A stretch of DNA of 7,370 nt from NCBI GenBank assembly GCA_045579105.1, contig JAZNLM010000118.1:1-7370 (forward strand), given 5' to 3'. Origin of the DNA: Flemingiibacterium sp045579105 (lineage in GTDB: Bacteria; Bacillota; Clostridia; Oscillospirales; CAG-272). The notes under the pieces were generated by a model that had not been told where the DNA came from, ran no database searches, and saw only the letters and a program-made list of their open reading frames with translations. The first letter of the stretch is position 1; every line of letters begins with the position of its first letter. Positions 1 to 6,450 of this stretch are shown piece by piece. The translations under genes were made by a program, and so were the position numbers.

Positions 1-498
1 CTTTTTATGCTTGCCGCAGAGGAAAACAAAAAAGGCGAGGTTGCAGAGTCGCTTAAGGTTATCAGTGACCTTATAGCCGAAAATACTGAATATCTTGATT
101 TACTTCAGGCTCCAAGCATACCGCTTGACGAGCGTCTTCTCCTTATAGAAAAGGCGTTTGGTGAACAGATGCACGAATATGCGGTTTCCTTTGTTAAGCT
201 TGTTTGCGAGCGGGGGCATATCCGTGAGCTTTCGGAGTGTATCGACGAGTATATTAAGCTTTACGAAGCATCGGACGGTATTGTTACAGCGTACGTAACG
301 AGTGCCACCGAACTTGCTGAAGTTGAAAAGGCGGCACTTATAGAAAAACTTGAAAGGAAGCTTTTGCGCCGCGTCGAGCTTGTGTGCGACGTTGATGCGT
401 CTATACTTGGAGGCGTTATCGTAAAGGCTGACGGCGCTGTAATGGACGGAAGCCTTAAAACACGTCTTGCCGAGGTCGGCGAGATTATCGGCAAGTAA
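1..498 (+). CDS. atpH: F1Fo ATP synthase delta subunit, 5'-truncated by the window edge
   Basis: The delta subunit sits on top of the F1 head and ties it to the b-subunit stator stalk of the membrane ATP synthase. The frame is open to the first base, and the codons before the first ATG (position 7) read Leu-Phe. This gives LFMLAAEEN, which fits the conserved 'YAxALFxLAxEE' segment found about 10-15 residues into delta proteins. The ATG at 7 is therefore probably internal and the true start lies just upstream of the window. The visible part is about 165 residues, against roughly 175-185 for the family. The C-terminal signature is clear: DASILGGVIVKADGAVMDGSLKTRL matches the usual 'xxGGxxIxxxxxxxDGSxxxxL' strand-turn region. 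It is followed 29 bases later by atpA and so belongs to the atp operon. Confidence 0.93.
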   Translation, partial: LFMLAAEENKKGEVAESLKVISDLIAENTEYLDLLQAPSIPLDERLLLIEKAFGEQMHEYAVSFVKLVCERGHIRELSECIDEYIKLYEASDGIVTAYVTSATELAEVEKAALIEKLERKLLRRVELVCDVDASILGGVIVKADGAVMDGSLKTRLAEVGEIIGK

Positions 499-527
499 AA
501 AATCGGAGAGAAAGGACTAAAATCACA

Positions 528-2054
528 ATGAATCTTCGACCCGATGAAATCGGAAATATAATAAAAGACCAAATAAAAAATTATAAATCACGCATCGAAA
601 TGACCGAAACCGGCAGTGTCGTACTCGTCGGAGACGGTATTGCGCGTGTTTACGGACTTAAAAACTGTATGGCGAGTGAGCTTCTTGAGTTTGACGACGG
701 AAGCTTCGGTATGGCGCAGAACCTCGAAAACGAAACAGTTTCCGTTGCTCTGCTTTCCAACGAAAACTCCATTCGAGAGGGTTCGACCGTTAAACGTACG
801 GGAAGAGTACTTTCCGTGCCGGTTGGTGAGGCCATGCTCGGACGCGTTGTAAACGCGCTCGGTGAGCCTATCGACGGTAAAGGACCTATCGAGTACAGCG
901 AAACCCGTCCCGTGGAATCGGAAGCGCCCGGTATAATCGAGCGAAAGAGCGTATCCGTGCCGCTTCAGACGGGCATAAAGGCTATCGACTCGATGATTCC
1001 GATAGGCCGCGGTCAGCGTGAGCTTATCATCGGTGATCGTCAGACGGGTAAGACCGAGATAGCTATTGATACTATAATAAATCAAAAGGGACATAACGTC
1101 CTCTGTATATACGTTGCTATAGGTCAGAAGAACACTTCTGTTGTTCAGATTGCAAATGAGCTTTCTCGCGCCGGTGCAATGGAGTATACTACTATCGTTG
1201 CGGCATCCGCATCAGAAAGCGCACCGCTTCAGTATATCGCGCCTTACGCGGGATGTGCTATGGCGGAATATTTCCGAGAACAGGGTAAGGACGTGCTTAT
1301 CGTTTACGACGACCTTTCCAAACATGCGGTTGCTTACCGTGCACTGTCGCTTCTTATCAGACGTCCGCCGGGCCGTGAGGCATATCCCGGTGACGTATTC
1401 TATCTGCATTCGCGTTTACTCGAGCGCGCGGCTTGCGTTGCGCCCGAGTATGGCGGTGGCTCGATAACCGCACTGCCGCTTATCGAAACACAGGCAGGTG
1501 ACGTTTCGGCATACATTCCAACTAACGTAATTTCTATCACAGACGGTCAGATATTCCTTGAAACAGAGCTTTTCCATTCGGGTATTATGCCTGCAATCAA
1601 CCCCGGTATCTCGGTAAGCCGAGTCGGTGGTTCCGCGCAGCTTAAGCCCATGAAGAAGGTTTCGGGTGAGCTCAAACTTATGTATTCCCAGTATCGCGAG
1701 CTTCAGGCGTTCGCGCAGTTCGGAAGTGACCTTGACGCGGATACCAAGGCAAGACTTGCGCTCGGTGAGCGTATAGTTGAAGTACTCAAACAGGGCAGAA
1801 ATTCTCCTGTTCGCGTTGGCTGTCAGGTTGCGATTGTTTACGCCGTAACTCACGGCTTTGTTGATAAAGTTGCTGTTGCAAACGTAAAGACTTGGGAAAA
1901 TGCGCTTTACGAATTGCTTGAAGGCAAGTATATGGAATTGCTTTCTCGTATCGAAGGCGGCGCTTGGGAACAGACCGAGACCAGCGAGCTTGAGGCGGCT
2001 ATCGGAGAGCTTAACAGACTTCGCACCGACCTTAACGAAGTGAGAGGTAACTAA
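528..2054 (+). CDS. atpA: F1Fo ATP synthase alpha subunit
   Basis: This is the non-catalytic nucleotide-binding subunit of the F1 hexamer (alpha3beta3), facing the cytoplasm. The 508-residue length is typical. Visible motifs are the Walker A loop GDRQTGKT (residues 169-176), the Walker B region VLIVYDDLSKHA (256-267), and the alpha/beta family signature PAINPGISVSR (355-365). The signature ends in the arginine (R365) expected to act as the arginine finger in the neighbouring beta active site. The N-terminal beta-barrel (about residues 25-95) and the C-terminal helical domain (from about 380) look complete. The start ATG is preceded by GGAGAG (505-510) and AAAGGA (511-516), the latter ending 11 bases upstream. 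The 3' end runs almost directly into atpG, with two bases between stop and start. Confidence 0.98.
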   Translation: MNLRPDEIGNIIKDQIKNYKSRIEMTETGSVVLVGDGIARVYGLKNCMASELLEFDDGSFGMAQNLENETVSVALLSNENSIREGSTVKRTGRVLSVPVGEAMLGRVVNALGEPIDGKGPIEYSETRPVESEAPGIIERKSVSVPLQTGIKAIDSMIPIGRGQRELIIGDRQTGKTEIAIDTIINQKGHNVLCIYVAIGQKNTSVVQIANELSRAGAMEYTTIVAASASESAPLQYIAPYAGCAMAEYFREQGKDVLIVYDDLSKHAVAYRALSLLIRRPPGREAYPGDVFYLHSRLLERAACVAPEYGGGSITALPLIETQAGDVSAYIPTNVISITDGQIFLETELFHSGIMPAINPGISVSRVGGSAQLKPMKKVSGELKLMYSQYRELQAFAQFGSDLDADTKARLALGERIVEVLKQGRNSPVRVGCQVAIVYAVTHGFVDKVAVANVKTWENALYELLEGKYMELLSRIEGGAWEQTETSELEAAIGELNRLRTDLNEVRGN

Positions 2055-2056
2055 AC

Positions 2057-2866
2057 GTGGGAGCTGATATTAAGGCCCTGCGCACCCGCATAAAGAGCGT
2101 TGATTCCACTCTGCATCTTACCAGGGCGATGGGGCTTGTTGCCTCGTCGAAGATTCGACGCGCAAACGATGCGATGAAAAAGGGCAGGGAATACACTGCG
2201 GCGCTTGACGGATTTATTTCATCGCTCACACAGTCGAGCGAGTGTCAGAGAAGCCCGTTTATGCGTACTGTCGGTGAGGATATCTCGCGTACACGTATAA
2301 TAGTTATTGCGGGTGACCGCGGACTTGCGGGCGGATATAACGCAAACGTTTTCCGTCTTGCGGCAGAGTATAAGGGCGCACAGTTTATCCCGATAGGCAA
2401 GCGTGCGTGTGACAAGTACCGGACGGCGCAGAATTCCTCGGAGCGATACAGTGCGGAGGAGGCGTATGTCTTGGCGAAATCGCTTACCGCGGATTTTGCC
2501 GAGGGTAAATTCGACAGACTCGCGATAATTTCTACGAAGTACCAGTCTATGATGACGCAGACTGCCACGATAACGTGGATTTTACCGCTGACACGCATGA
2601 AAAACACAGATTCTACGGGAATGATATTCGAGCCCGATGAGCTTACCGTGCTTAATGCGGTTATGCCCGAATACGTCGCAGGTAAGATTGTCGGCGCACT
2701 TCGCGAGAGCTTTGCTTCGGAAGTTGCGGCAAGACGTATGGCGATGGACAGCGCAGGCAAGAATGCAACGGCGATGATCGACGATCTCCAACTCAAATAT
2801 AACCGTGCACGTCAGGGCGCGATTACTCAGGAGATCACCGAAATCGTTGCAGGTGCAGGAGAATAG
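2057..2866 (+). CDS. atpG: F1Fo ATP synthase gamma subunit
   Basis: This is the central rotor shaft that couples rotation of the Fo c-ring to catalysis in beta. The 269-residue protein starts at GTG. Its N-terminal coiled-coil helix (IKALRTRIKSVDSTLHLTRAMGLVASSKIRRA, residues 5-36) and its C-terminal helix (IDDLQLKYNRARQGAITQEITEIVAGA, 241-267) both match the family's most conserved ends. The Rossmann-like middle carries GDRGLAGGYNANV (86-98). It is somewhat shorter than the usual 280-290 residues; the difference lies in the less conserved middle, not in the two helices, and no frameshift is visible. The GTG lies two bases after the atpA stop. A GAGAGG sequence inside the last atpA codons (2042-2047) serves as ribosome binding site, so translational coupling to atpA is likely. 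Confidence 0.96.
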   Translation: MGADIKALRTRIKSVDSTLHLTRAMGLVASSKIRRANDAMKKGREYTAALDGFISSLTQSSECQRSPFMRTVGEDISRTRIIVIAGDRGLAGGYNANVFRLAAEYKGAQFIPIGKRACDKYRTAQNSSERYSAEEAYVLAKSLTADFAEGKFDRLAIISTKYQSMMTQTATITWILPLTRMKNTDSTGMIFEPDELTVLNAVMPEYVAGKIVGALRESFASEVAARRMAMDSAGKNATAMIDDLQLKYNRARQGAITQEITEIVAGAGE

Positions 2867-2950
2867 GCGCGAGAATAAATTTTTCACGCGCTGAAGTTGC
2901 GGAATTCGCTGTTTTGAAACGGCGATTTTGCCTCGCAAAACTACTGGCAA

Positions 2951-2968
2951 CTTCACAAGATTGTGAAG
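2951..2968. repeat. 18-base perfect palindrome upstream of atpD
   Basis: CTTCACAA and TTGTGAAG are exact reverse complements separated by only GA. As DNA this is a dyad of the kind bound by dimeric regulators. As RNA it is a short hairpin with a four-base loop once the innermost pair opens. Its left arm overlaps the 3' arm of the larger stem 2892-2900/2947-2955, so the two RNA structures exclude each other. It ends 24 bases before the atpD Shine-Dalgarno region. The role is inferred only. Confidence 0.55.
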
Positions 2969-2991
2969 ATTGACAGGGAAGAAAGATATAT

Positions 2992-3000
2992 GAAAGGAAG
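2992..3000 (+). promoter_or_regulatory. Ribosome binding site deciding the atpD start
   Basis: GAAAGGAAG lies seven bases before the ATG at 3008, a near-ideal Shine-Dalgarno arrangement. In-frame starts further upstream (GTG 2963, ATG 2990) would place this site inside the coding region. They would also add up to 15 non-conserved residues (beginning MKIDREERYMKGSHT) ahead of the conserved beta N-terminus. Confidence 0.85.
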
Positions 3001-3007
3001 TCATACT

Positions 3008-4402
3008 ATGGCTACACATAACGGCGTGGTTGCACAGGTCATGGGACCTGTAGTTGACGTACGCTTTGATGAAGGCGGACTGCCGGCAATATATAACGCG
3101 CTTACGATGCCGATTGGCGAGCGTATGCTCACCGTTGAGGTTGCACAGCACATTGGTGACAACACCGCGCGCTGTATCGCAATGGCATCGACAGACGGAC
3201 TTCAGCGCGGCACTACTGTTACAGATACAGGACACGCTATAAGCGTTCCCGTTGGAAACGTAACGCTTGGACGCATATTCAATGTTCTCGGTGATGCGGT
3301 TGACAACCAGCCGGACCCTACCGAGTGCGAAAGATGGAACATTCACCGTCCTGCGCCCGATTACGAGGAGCTTTCCACCTCGACCGAGGTGCTTGAAACA
3401 GGTATTAAGGTCATCGACCTCATTTGTCCTTTCTCAAAGGGCGGTAAGATAGGACTTTTCGGTGGAGCAGGCGTTGGTAAGACCGTTCTTATAATGGAGC
3501 TTATCAACAATATCGCTAAAGAGCACGGCGGCCTTTCCGTGTTCACCGGTGTAGGAGAACGTACCCGTGAGGGTAACGACCTTTACAATGAAATGATACA
3601 GTCGGGCGTTATCAATAAGACCTCGCTCGTGTATGGTCAGATGAACGAGCCGCCCGGAGCGAGAATGAGAGTTGCGCTTTCTGGTCTTACTATGGCAGAA
3701 TACTTCCGCGACACGGAAGGTCAGGACGTGCTTTTATTTATCGACAACATATTCCGTTTCACACAGGCTGGCAGTGAAGTTTCGGCGCTTCTCGGACGTA
3801 TGCCGTCCGCGGTTGGTTATCAGCCGACGCTTGCAACCGAAATGGGTGCGCTTCAGGAGAGAATTACCTCGACCAAGCGCGGTTCTATCACATCTATTCA
3901 GGCAGTTTACGTGCCTGCAGACGACCTTACCGACCCGGCACCTGCGACTACGTTCGCGCATCTTGATGCAACAACGGTTCTTTCGCGTTCAATCGCATCG
4001 CAGGGTATTTATCCCGCAGTCGATCCGCTTGAATCAACGAGCCGGATACTTTCAGCAGAGGTTCTCGGCGAAGAGCATTACCGCGTTGCGCGCGAGGTAC
4101 AACGTATTCTTCAGCGTTACAACGAGCTTATGGACATAATCGCTATTATGGGTATGGATGAGCTTTCCGAGGATGATAAGCTGCTTGTTGCAAGAGCGAG
4201 AAAGATTCAGCGCTTCCTCTCGCAGCCCTTTGCAGTTGCGGAAAAGTTCAACGGATTCGAGGGCAAATACGTTCCACTTTCGGAAACCGTACGCGGTTTT
4301 GCGGAGATTATTGACGGTAAGCACGACGATCTTCCTGAGTCGGCGTTCCTTTACGTCGGTACTATAGATGAGGCTGTGGAAAAAGCCAAGAAAAACGCGT
4401 GA
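3008..4402 (+). CDS. atpD: F1Fo ATP synthase beta subunit (catalytic)
   Basis: This catalytic subunit of F1 forms ATP from ADP and phosphate (EC 7.1.2.2) in the cytoplasmic head. From the ATG at 3008 the protein is 464 residues, normal for the family. It opens with the conserved GVVAQVMGPVVDVRF strand (6-20). Visible motifs are the Walker A loop GGAGVGKT (152-159), GERTREGND (183-191) with the catalytic glutamate E184, Walker B VLLFIDNIFRF (241-251) with D246, the family signature PAVDPLESTS (336-345), and the DELSEDD loop (384-390) that contacts gamma during rotation. No key residue is missing. The start was chosen because GAAAGGAAG precedes it at ideal spacing; a longer frame from GTG 2963 exists but is unlikely. 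atpC follows 14 bases later. Confidence 0.98.
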   Translation: MATHNGVVAQVMGPVVDVRFDEGGLPAIYNALTMPIGERMLTVEVAQHIGDNTARCIAMASTDGLQRGTTVTDTGHAISVPVGNVTLGRIFNVLGDAVDNQPDPTECERWNIHRPAPDYEELSTSTEVLETGIKVIDLICPFSKGGKIGLFGGAGVGKTVLIMELINNIAKEHGGLSVFTGVGERTREGNDLYNEMIQSGVINKTSLVYGQMNEPPGARMRVALSGLTMAEYFRDTEGQDVLLFIDNIFRFTQAGSEVSALLGRMPSAVGYQPTLATEMGALQERITSTKRGSITSIQAVYVPADDLTDPAPATTFAHLDATTVLSRSIASQGIYPAVDPLESTSRILSAEVLGEEHYRVAREVQRILQRYNELMDIIAIMGMDELSEDDKLLVARARKIQRFLSQPFAVAEKFNGFEGKYVPLSETVRGFAEIIDGKHDDLPESAFLYVGTIDEAVEKAKKNA

Positions 4403-4416
4403 GTCGGTGACGTGGA

Positions 4417-4677
4417 ATGAATGTATTTAAGCTAAAAATATCCACTCCCGACGGAGACATGTTTGACGCCGAGGCAGTAAAGCTAGATGTTCGCGGACTC
4501 GAGGGCGAGCTTGCGGTTATGGCAGGTCACGTACCGTTTATGACCGCGCTAAGACCGTGCGATTGCGGTGTACTTCTCGCTGACGGCGAAGAACGTGTCG
4601 GTATATGCGAAGGTGGGCTTCTCAGCGTTGGCGATAATGAAGTTACGCTTCTTGCAAGTTCGTATAAGTGGAAATAA
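4417..4677 (+). CDS. atpC: F1Fo ATP synthase epsilon subunit, short form without C-terminal domain
   Basis: Epsilon binds the foot of gamma and the c-ring and in many bacteria inhibits ATP hydrolysis. The 86 residues match the N-terminal beta-sandwich domain: FKLKISTPDGDMFDAEAV (4-21), then GLEGELAVMAGHVPFMTALRP (27-47), then the GGLLSVGDNEVTLLA strand (66-80). The usual 130-140 residue protein continues with a two-helix C-terminal domain; here the stop comes right at the domain boundary. A terminator begins seven bases after the stop, and no helix-like coding remnant is seen, so this is a natural short form and not a recent frameshift. Known short epsilons occur in some bacterial groups (for example green sulfur bacteria). 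GGTGA at 4406-4410 is a modest ribosome binding site. Loss of the domain implies no epsilon-type auto-inhibition of hydrolysis (inference). Confidence 0.93.
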   Translation: MNVFKLKISTPDGDMFDAEAVKLDVRGLEGELAVMAGHVPFMTALRPCDCGVLLADGEERVGICEGGLLSVGDNEVTLLASSYKWK

Positions 4678-4684
4678 AAATAGA

Positions 4685-4720
4685 GATAGTCGTCGGTTGC
4701 GGCGACTATCTTTTTCTTTT
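4685..4720 (+). terminator. Rho-independent terminator of the atp operon
   Basis: GATAGTCG (4685-4692) pairs perfectly with CGACTATC (4703-4710). Two more inner pairs (one G-U) extend it to ten, leaving a six-base loop. TTTTTCTTTT (4711-4720) follows directly. It lies seven bases after the atpC stop and marks the end of the operon. Confidence 0.93.
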
Positions 4721-4801
4721 GCACGCTCATCCACTCGAGCATAGCGGCAGGACTATTCCGCACACGTAGTGCGCGCGCCACTTTTCTATGCGTAATTTAC
4801 A

Positions 4802-4830
4802 AAATAGCAACAATTATTTCGTTGCTATTT
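4802..4830. repeat. Perfect 10-bp inverted repeat overlapping a promoter -35
   Basis: AAATAGCAAC (4802-4811) and GTTGCTATTT (4821-4830) are exact reverse complements around a nine-base spacer. The right arm contains the TTGCTA -35 hexamer (4822-4827) of the promoter for the downstream pair of genes. A dyad in this place suits an operator for a dimeric repressor. Neither strand has a convincing U-run after the stem, so a terminator role is less likely. The binding protein is unknown. Confidence 0.55.
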
Positions 4831-4850
4831 ACCGAAAACTATGTTAAAAT
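4822..4850 (+). promoter_or_regulatory. Sigma-A type promoter with extended -10 for the DUF1538/PII-like genes
   Basis: TTGCTA (4822-4827) is separated by 17 bases from TAAAAT (4845-4850). A TG one base before the -10 (4842-4843) gives an extended -10. Transcription would start near 4857. It lies downstream of the atp terminator, which supports an independent transcription unit. The rest of the 4721-4878 gap shows only short weak repeats, such as CGCAC/GTGCG at 4759-4763/4769-4773. Confidence 0.7.
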
Positions 4851-4870
4851 AATATCGTAATGTATTTTAC

Positions 4871-4901
4871 GCGGCGCGATGCAAAGCATCCACCGCTTTT
4901 T
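4871..4901 (+). promoter_or_regulatory. Terminator-like hairpin in the leader (possible attenuator)
   Basis: GCGG (4871-4874) pairs with CCGC (4893-4896). After a small internal loop, GATGC (4878-4882) pairs with GCATC (4886-4890) around an AAA loop. TTTTT (4897-4901) follows. The hairpin lies about 14 bases after the predicted transcription start and before the favoured start codon at 4939, the position expected of a conditional terminator. It also buries the alternative ATG at 4879. The stem is short, so strength is uncertain. No competing antiterminator pairing was found by eye. Confidence 0.45.
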
Positions 4902-4938
4902 CGTGTGTCTGGGGGTGTTCAAAATTTTTAAGGGTAAG

Positions 4939-6450
4939 ATGAATGAGGCAATATCGTCGGTGCTTCCGATTACCGCGATTGTGCTTATTCTCAGCATTAC
5001 TGTCGTGCCCATTGAGCCGGGTGTATTGGTTCTGTTTATCTTCGGTGCTATATCGCTGATACTTGGCATGAGCCTTTTCACTATCGGAGCCGATATTGCT
5101 ATGCAGCCACTTGGCGAGGGCATCGGTGCAACAATGAGCCGGTCAAAGCATAACGTCGTAAAGCTTATCGTTTGTTTTGTGCTCGGTATACTTATCACGA
5201 TTGCAGAGCCTGATTTACAGGTGCTTGCAGAGCTTATGCCTGCCGTGGACAATATGGTGCTTATTCTTTCGGTTGCAGTGGGGGTCGGTATTTTTATGGT
5301 GATATCGATGCTCCGAACCAAGTTTAAGCTGAAACTTAGCTACATACTGATGATTTTCTATGCGGTAGTTCTTGTCATTGCAATTTTTGCACCGAATAAT
5401 TTTGTTCCTACTGCATTTGACTCGGGCGGGGTTACCACCGGACCTATCACAGTTCCGTTTATAATGGCTCTTGGCGCAGGTGTGGCATCGGTGAGCGCTG
5501 GCACTCACGGTGACGAGAGCTTCGGTATGGTTGCGCTCTGTAGCGTTGGACCTATTCTTTCAGTTATGATTCTCAGCTTATTTATTCCGGCTTCCGGCGG
5601 AAACTACGACTACGAAACCTTTGGTATTCAGTTCGAAACTACGAAAGAGGCTTTTGAGCTTATCGCTGACGGAATTCCACACTATGCGATAGAGGTTCTG
5701 AAGGCATTCCTTCCGATTGTTGGCGTATTCGTAGTGTTTCAGCTTATTTTTAAGCGTTTTCACGGCAGAGAACTTCCCAGAACAGTAGTGGGCTTTGTTT
5801 ACACGTATATTGGTCTTGTACTTTTCCTCTGCGGCGCAAACGTAGGCTTTATGCCTGCCGGTCAGCTTATTGGTGAAAAGCTTGCAGCTTCCCAGTATGC
5901 ATACATACTCATCCCCGTGGGTATGATTATCGGTTGGTTTACAGTTGCCGCCGAGCCTGCCGTACACGTTCTCAAAAAGCAGGTTGAAGAGATATCTAAT
6001 GGTACGATATCGCAGAAGACTATCGGAATCGGTCTTTCTATAGGTGTTGCATGCTCGGTAGGAATATCTATGCTTCGTGTACTTACAGAGATTCCGCTGT
6101 ATCCGTTTATGGTGGGCGGCTATATCATTTCTCTTGCGATAAGCTTTTTCGTTCCCCGTATTTATACGGGTGTTGCATTCGACTCGGGCGGAGTTGCCAG
6201 CGGTCCTATGACCACCACGTTTATTCTCCCCTTTGCAATGGGTGCGTGCCATGCGCTCGGCGGAAATATTCTTACCGATGCTTTTGGAATCGTGGCAATG
6301 GTTGCTATAACTCCGCTTATCACTATACAGTGTATCGGTCTTTTTGCGGAAGTGAAGCGCAAGGCAAGACATAAGCTTGTTGTTGCCGAACTTCAGAATA
6401 TTGAAGACTGCATTATCTACTTTGATGACGAAGAAGAGGGGGTGGCGTAA
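4939..6450 (+). CDS. DUF1538 family multi-pass membrane protein (putative transporter), two tandem repeats
   Basis: This is a very hydrophobic protein of 503 residues, by my reading composed of two DUF1538 repeats in an inner-membrane protein with roughly a dozen segments. Repeat 1 spans about residues 5-215 and repeat 2 about 253-470. Matching landmarks are SVLPITAIV/AFLPIVGVF (starts at 7 and 256), an AEP motif in a membrane segment (89-91 and 338-340), and FDSGGVTTGP/FDSGGVASGP (160-169 and 414-423). A further pair is SFGMVALCSVGPILSV/AFGIVAMVAITPLITI (194-209 and 448-463). The soluble C-tail is acidic (FDDEEEGVA). The family has no firmly assigned substrate known to me; the buried E90, D161, E339 and D415 are candidates for ion or substrate binding (inference). 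The start at 4939 follows AAGGG (4930-4934) with a short four-base spacer. In-frame GTG 4915 and ATG 4879 are alternatives that lack a good ribosome binding site. It overlaps the PII-like gene by one base. Confidence 0.85.
   Translation: MNEAISSVLPITAIVLILSITVVPIEPGVLVLFIFGAISLILGMSLFTIGADIAMQPLGEGIGATMSRSKHNVVKLIVCFVLGILITIAEPDLQVLAELMPAVDNMVLILSVAVGVGIFMVISMLRTKFKLKLSYILMIFYAVVLVIAIFAPNNFVPTAFDSGGVTTGPITVPFIMALGAGVASVSAGTHGDESFGMVALCSVGPILSVMILSLFIPASGGNYDYETFGIQFETTKEAFELIADGIPHYAIEVLKAFLPIVGVFVVFQLIFKRFHGRELPRTVVGFVYTYIGLVLFLCGANVGFMPAGQLIGEKLAASQYAYILIPVGMIIGWFTVAAEPAVHVLKKQVEEISNGTISQKTIGIGLSIGVACSVGISMLRVLTEIPLYPFMVGGYIISLAISFFVPRIYTGVAFDSGGVASGPMTTTFILPFAMGACHALGGNILTDAFGIVAMVAITPLITIQCIGLFAEVKRKARHKLVVAELQNIEDCIIYFDDEEEGVA

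Larger units (their letters stand above)
2867..3007 (+). other. atpG-atpD intergenic region with nested inverted repeats (candidate structured RNA or inserted repeat)
   Basis: This 141-base gap is much longer than the other spacers of this operon (2-29 bases). It contains five inverted repeats read directly from the sequence. (1) GCGCG 2867-2871 pairs with CGCGC 2887-2891. (2) TGAAGTTGC 2892-2900 pairs perfectly with GCAACTTCA 2947-2955. Inside that stem are (3) CGCTGTTT 2907-2914 with AAACGGCG 2917-2924 (one G-U pair) and (4) TTTTGC 2926-2931 with GCAAAA 2935-2940. (5) The palindrome CTTCACAAGATTGTGAAG lies at 2951-2968. Pairs 2-4 would form a three-way junction, and stem 5 competes with the 3' arm of stem 2. 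No U-run follows any stem, so none is a standard terminator. The last 16 bases hold the atpD ribosome binding site. Function is unknown. It may be a dispersed repeat element or an mRNA processing/translation signal. Confidence 0.6.

Noticed and set aside
7..9. ATG at 7 as the atpH start
   Set aside because: The two codons before it (Leu-Phe) continue the conserved delta-subunit N-terminal pattern, so the start is probably outside the window.
588..1094. Long open frame on the minus strand opposite atpA
   Set aside because: It overlaps a certain atpA gene, has no family resemblance or ribosome binding site, and is a frame shadow. The same holds for the minus-strand frames opposite atpD, the membrane protein and the PII-like gene.
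2867..2891. Hairpin after atpG as an intrinsic terminator
   Set aside because: The stem is short with a mismatch and no U-run follows, and the operon must continue into atpD.
2970..2990. TTGACA at 2970-2975 as an internal promoter for atpD
   Set aside because: No -10 hexamer lies 16-18 bases downstream; the AT-rich TATATG is only about ten bases away.
2963..3007. Longer atpD reading frame starting at GTG 2963 or ATG 2990
   Set aside because: A near-ideal Shine-Dalgarno site (2992-3000) precedes the ATG at 3008, and the extra residues do not match the beta family N-terminus.
4527..4781. Minus-strand 84-codon frame across the end of atpC and the terminator
   Set aside because: It reads through atpC and its terminator hairpin and has no recognisable protein features.
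4739..4791. GCATAG/CTATGC inverted repeat flanking a 41-base spacer
   Set aside because: Six-base arms this far apart are expected by chance; no insertion or target duplication is visible.
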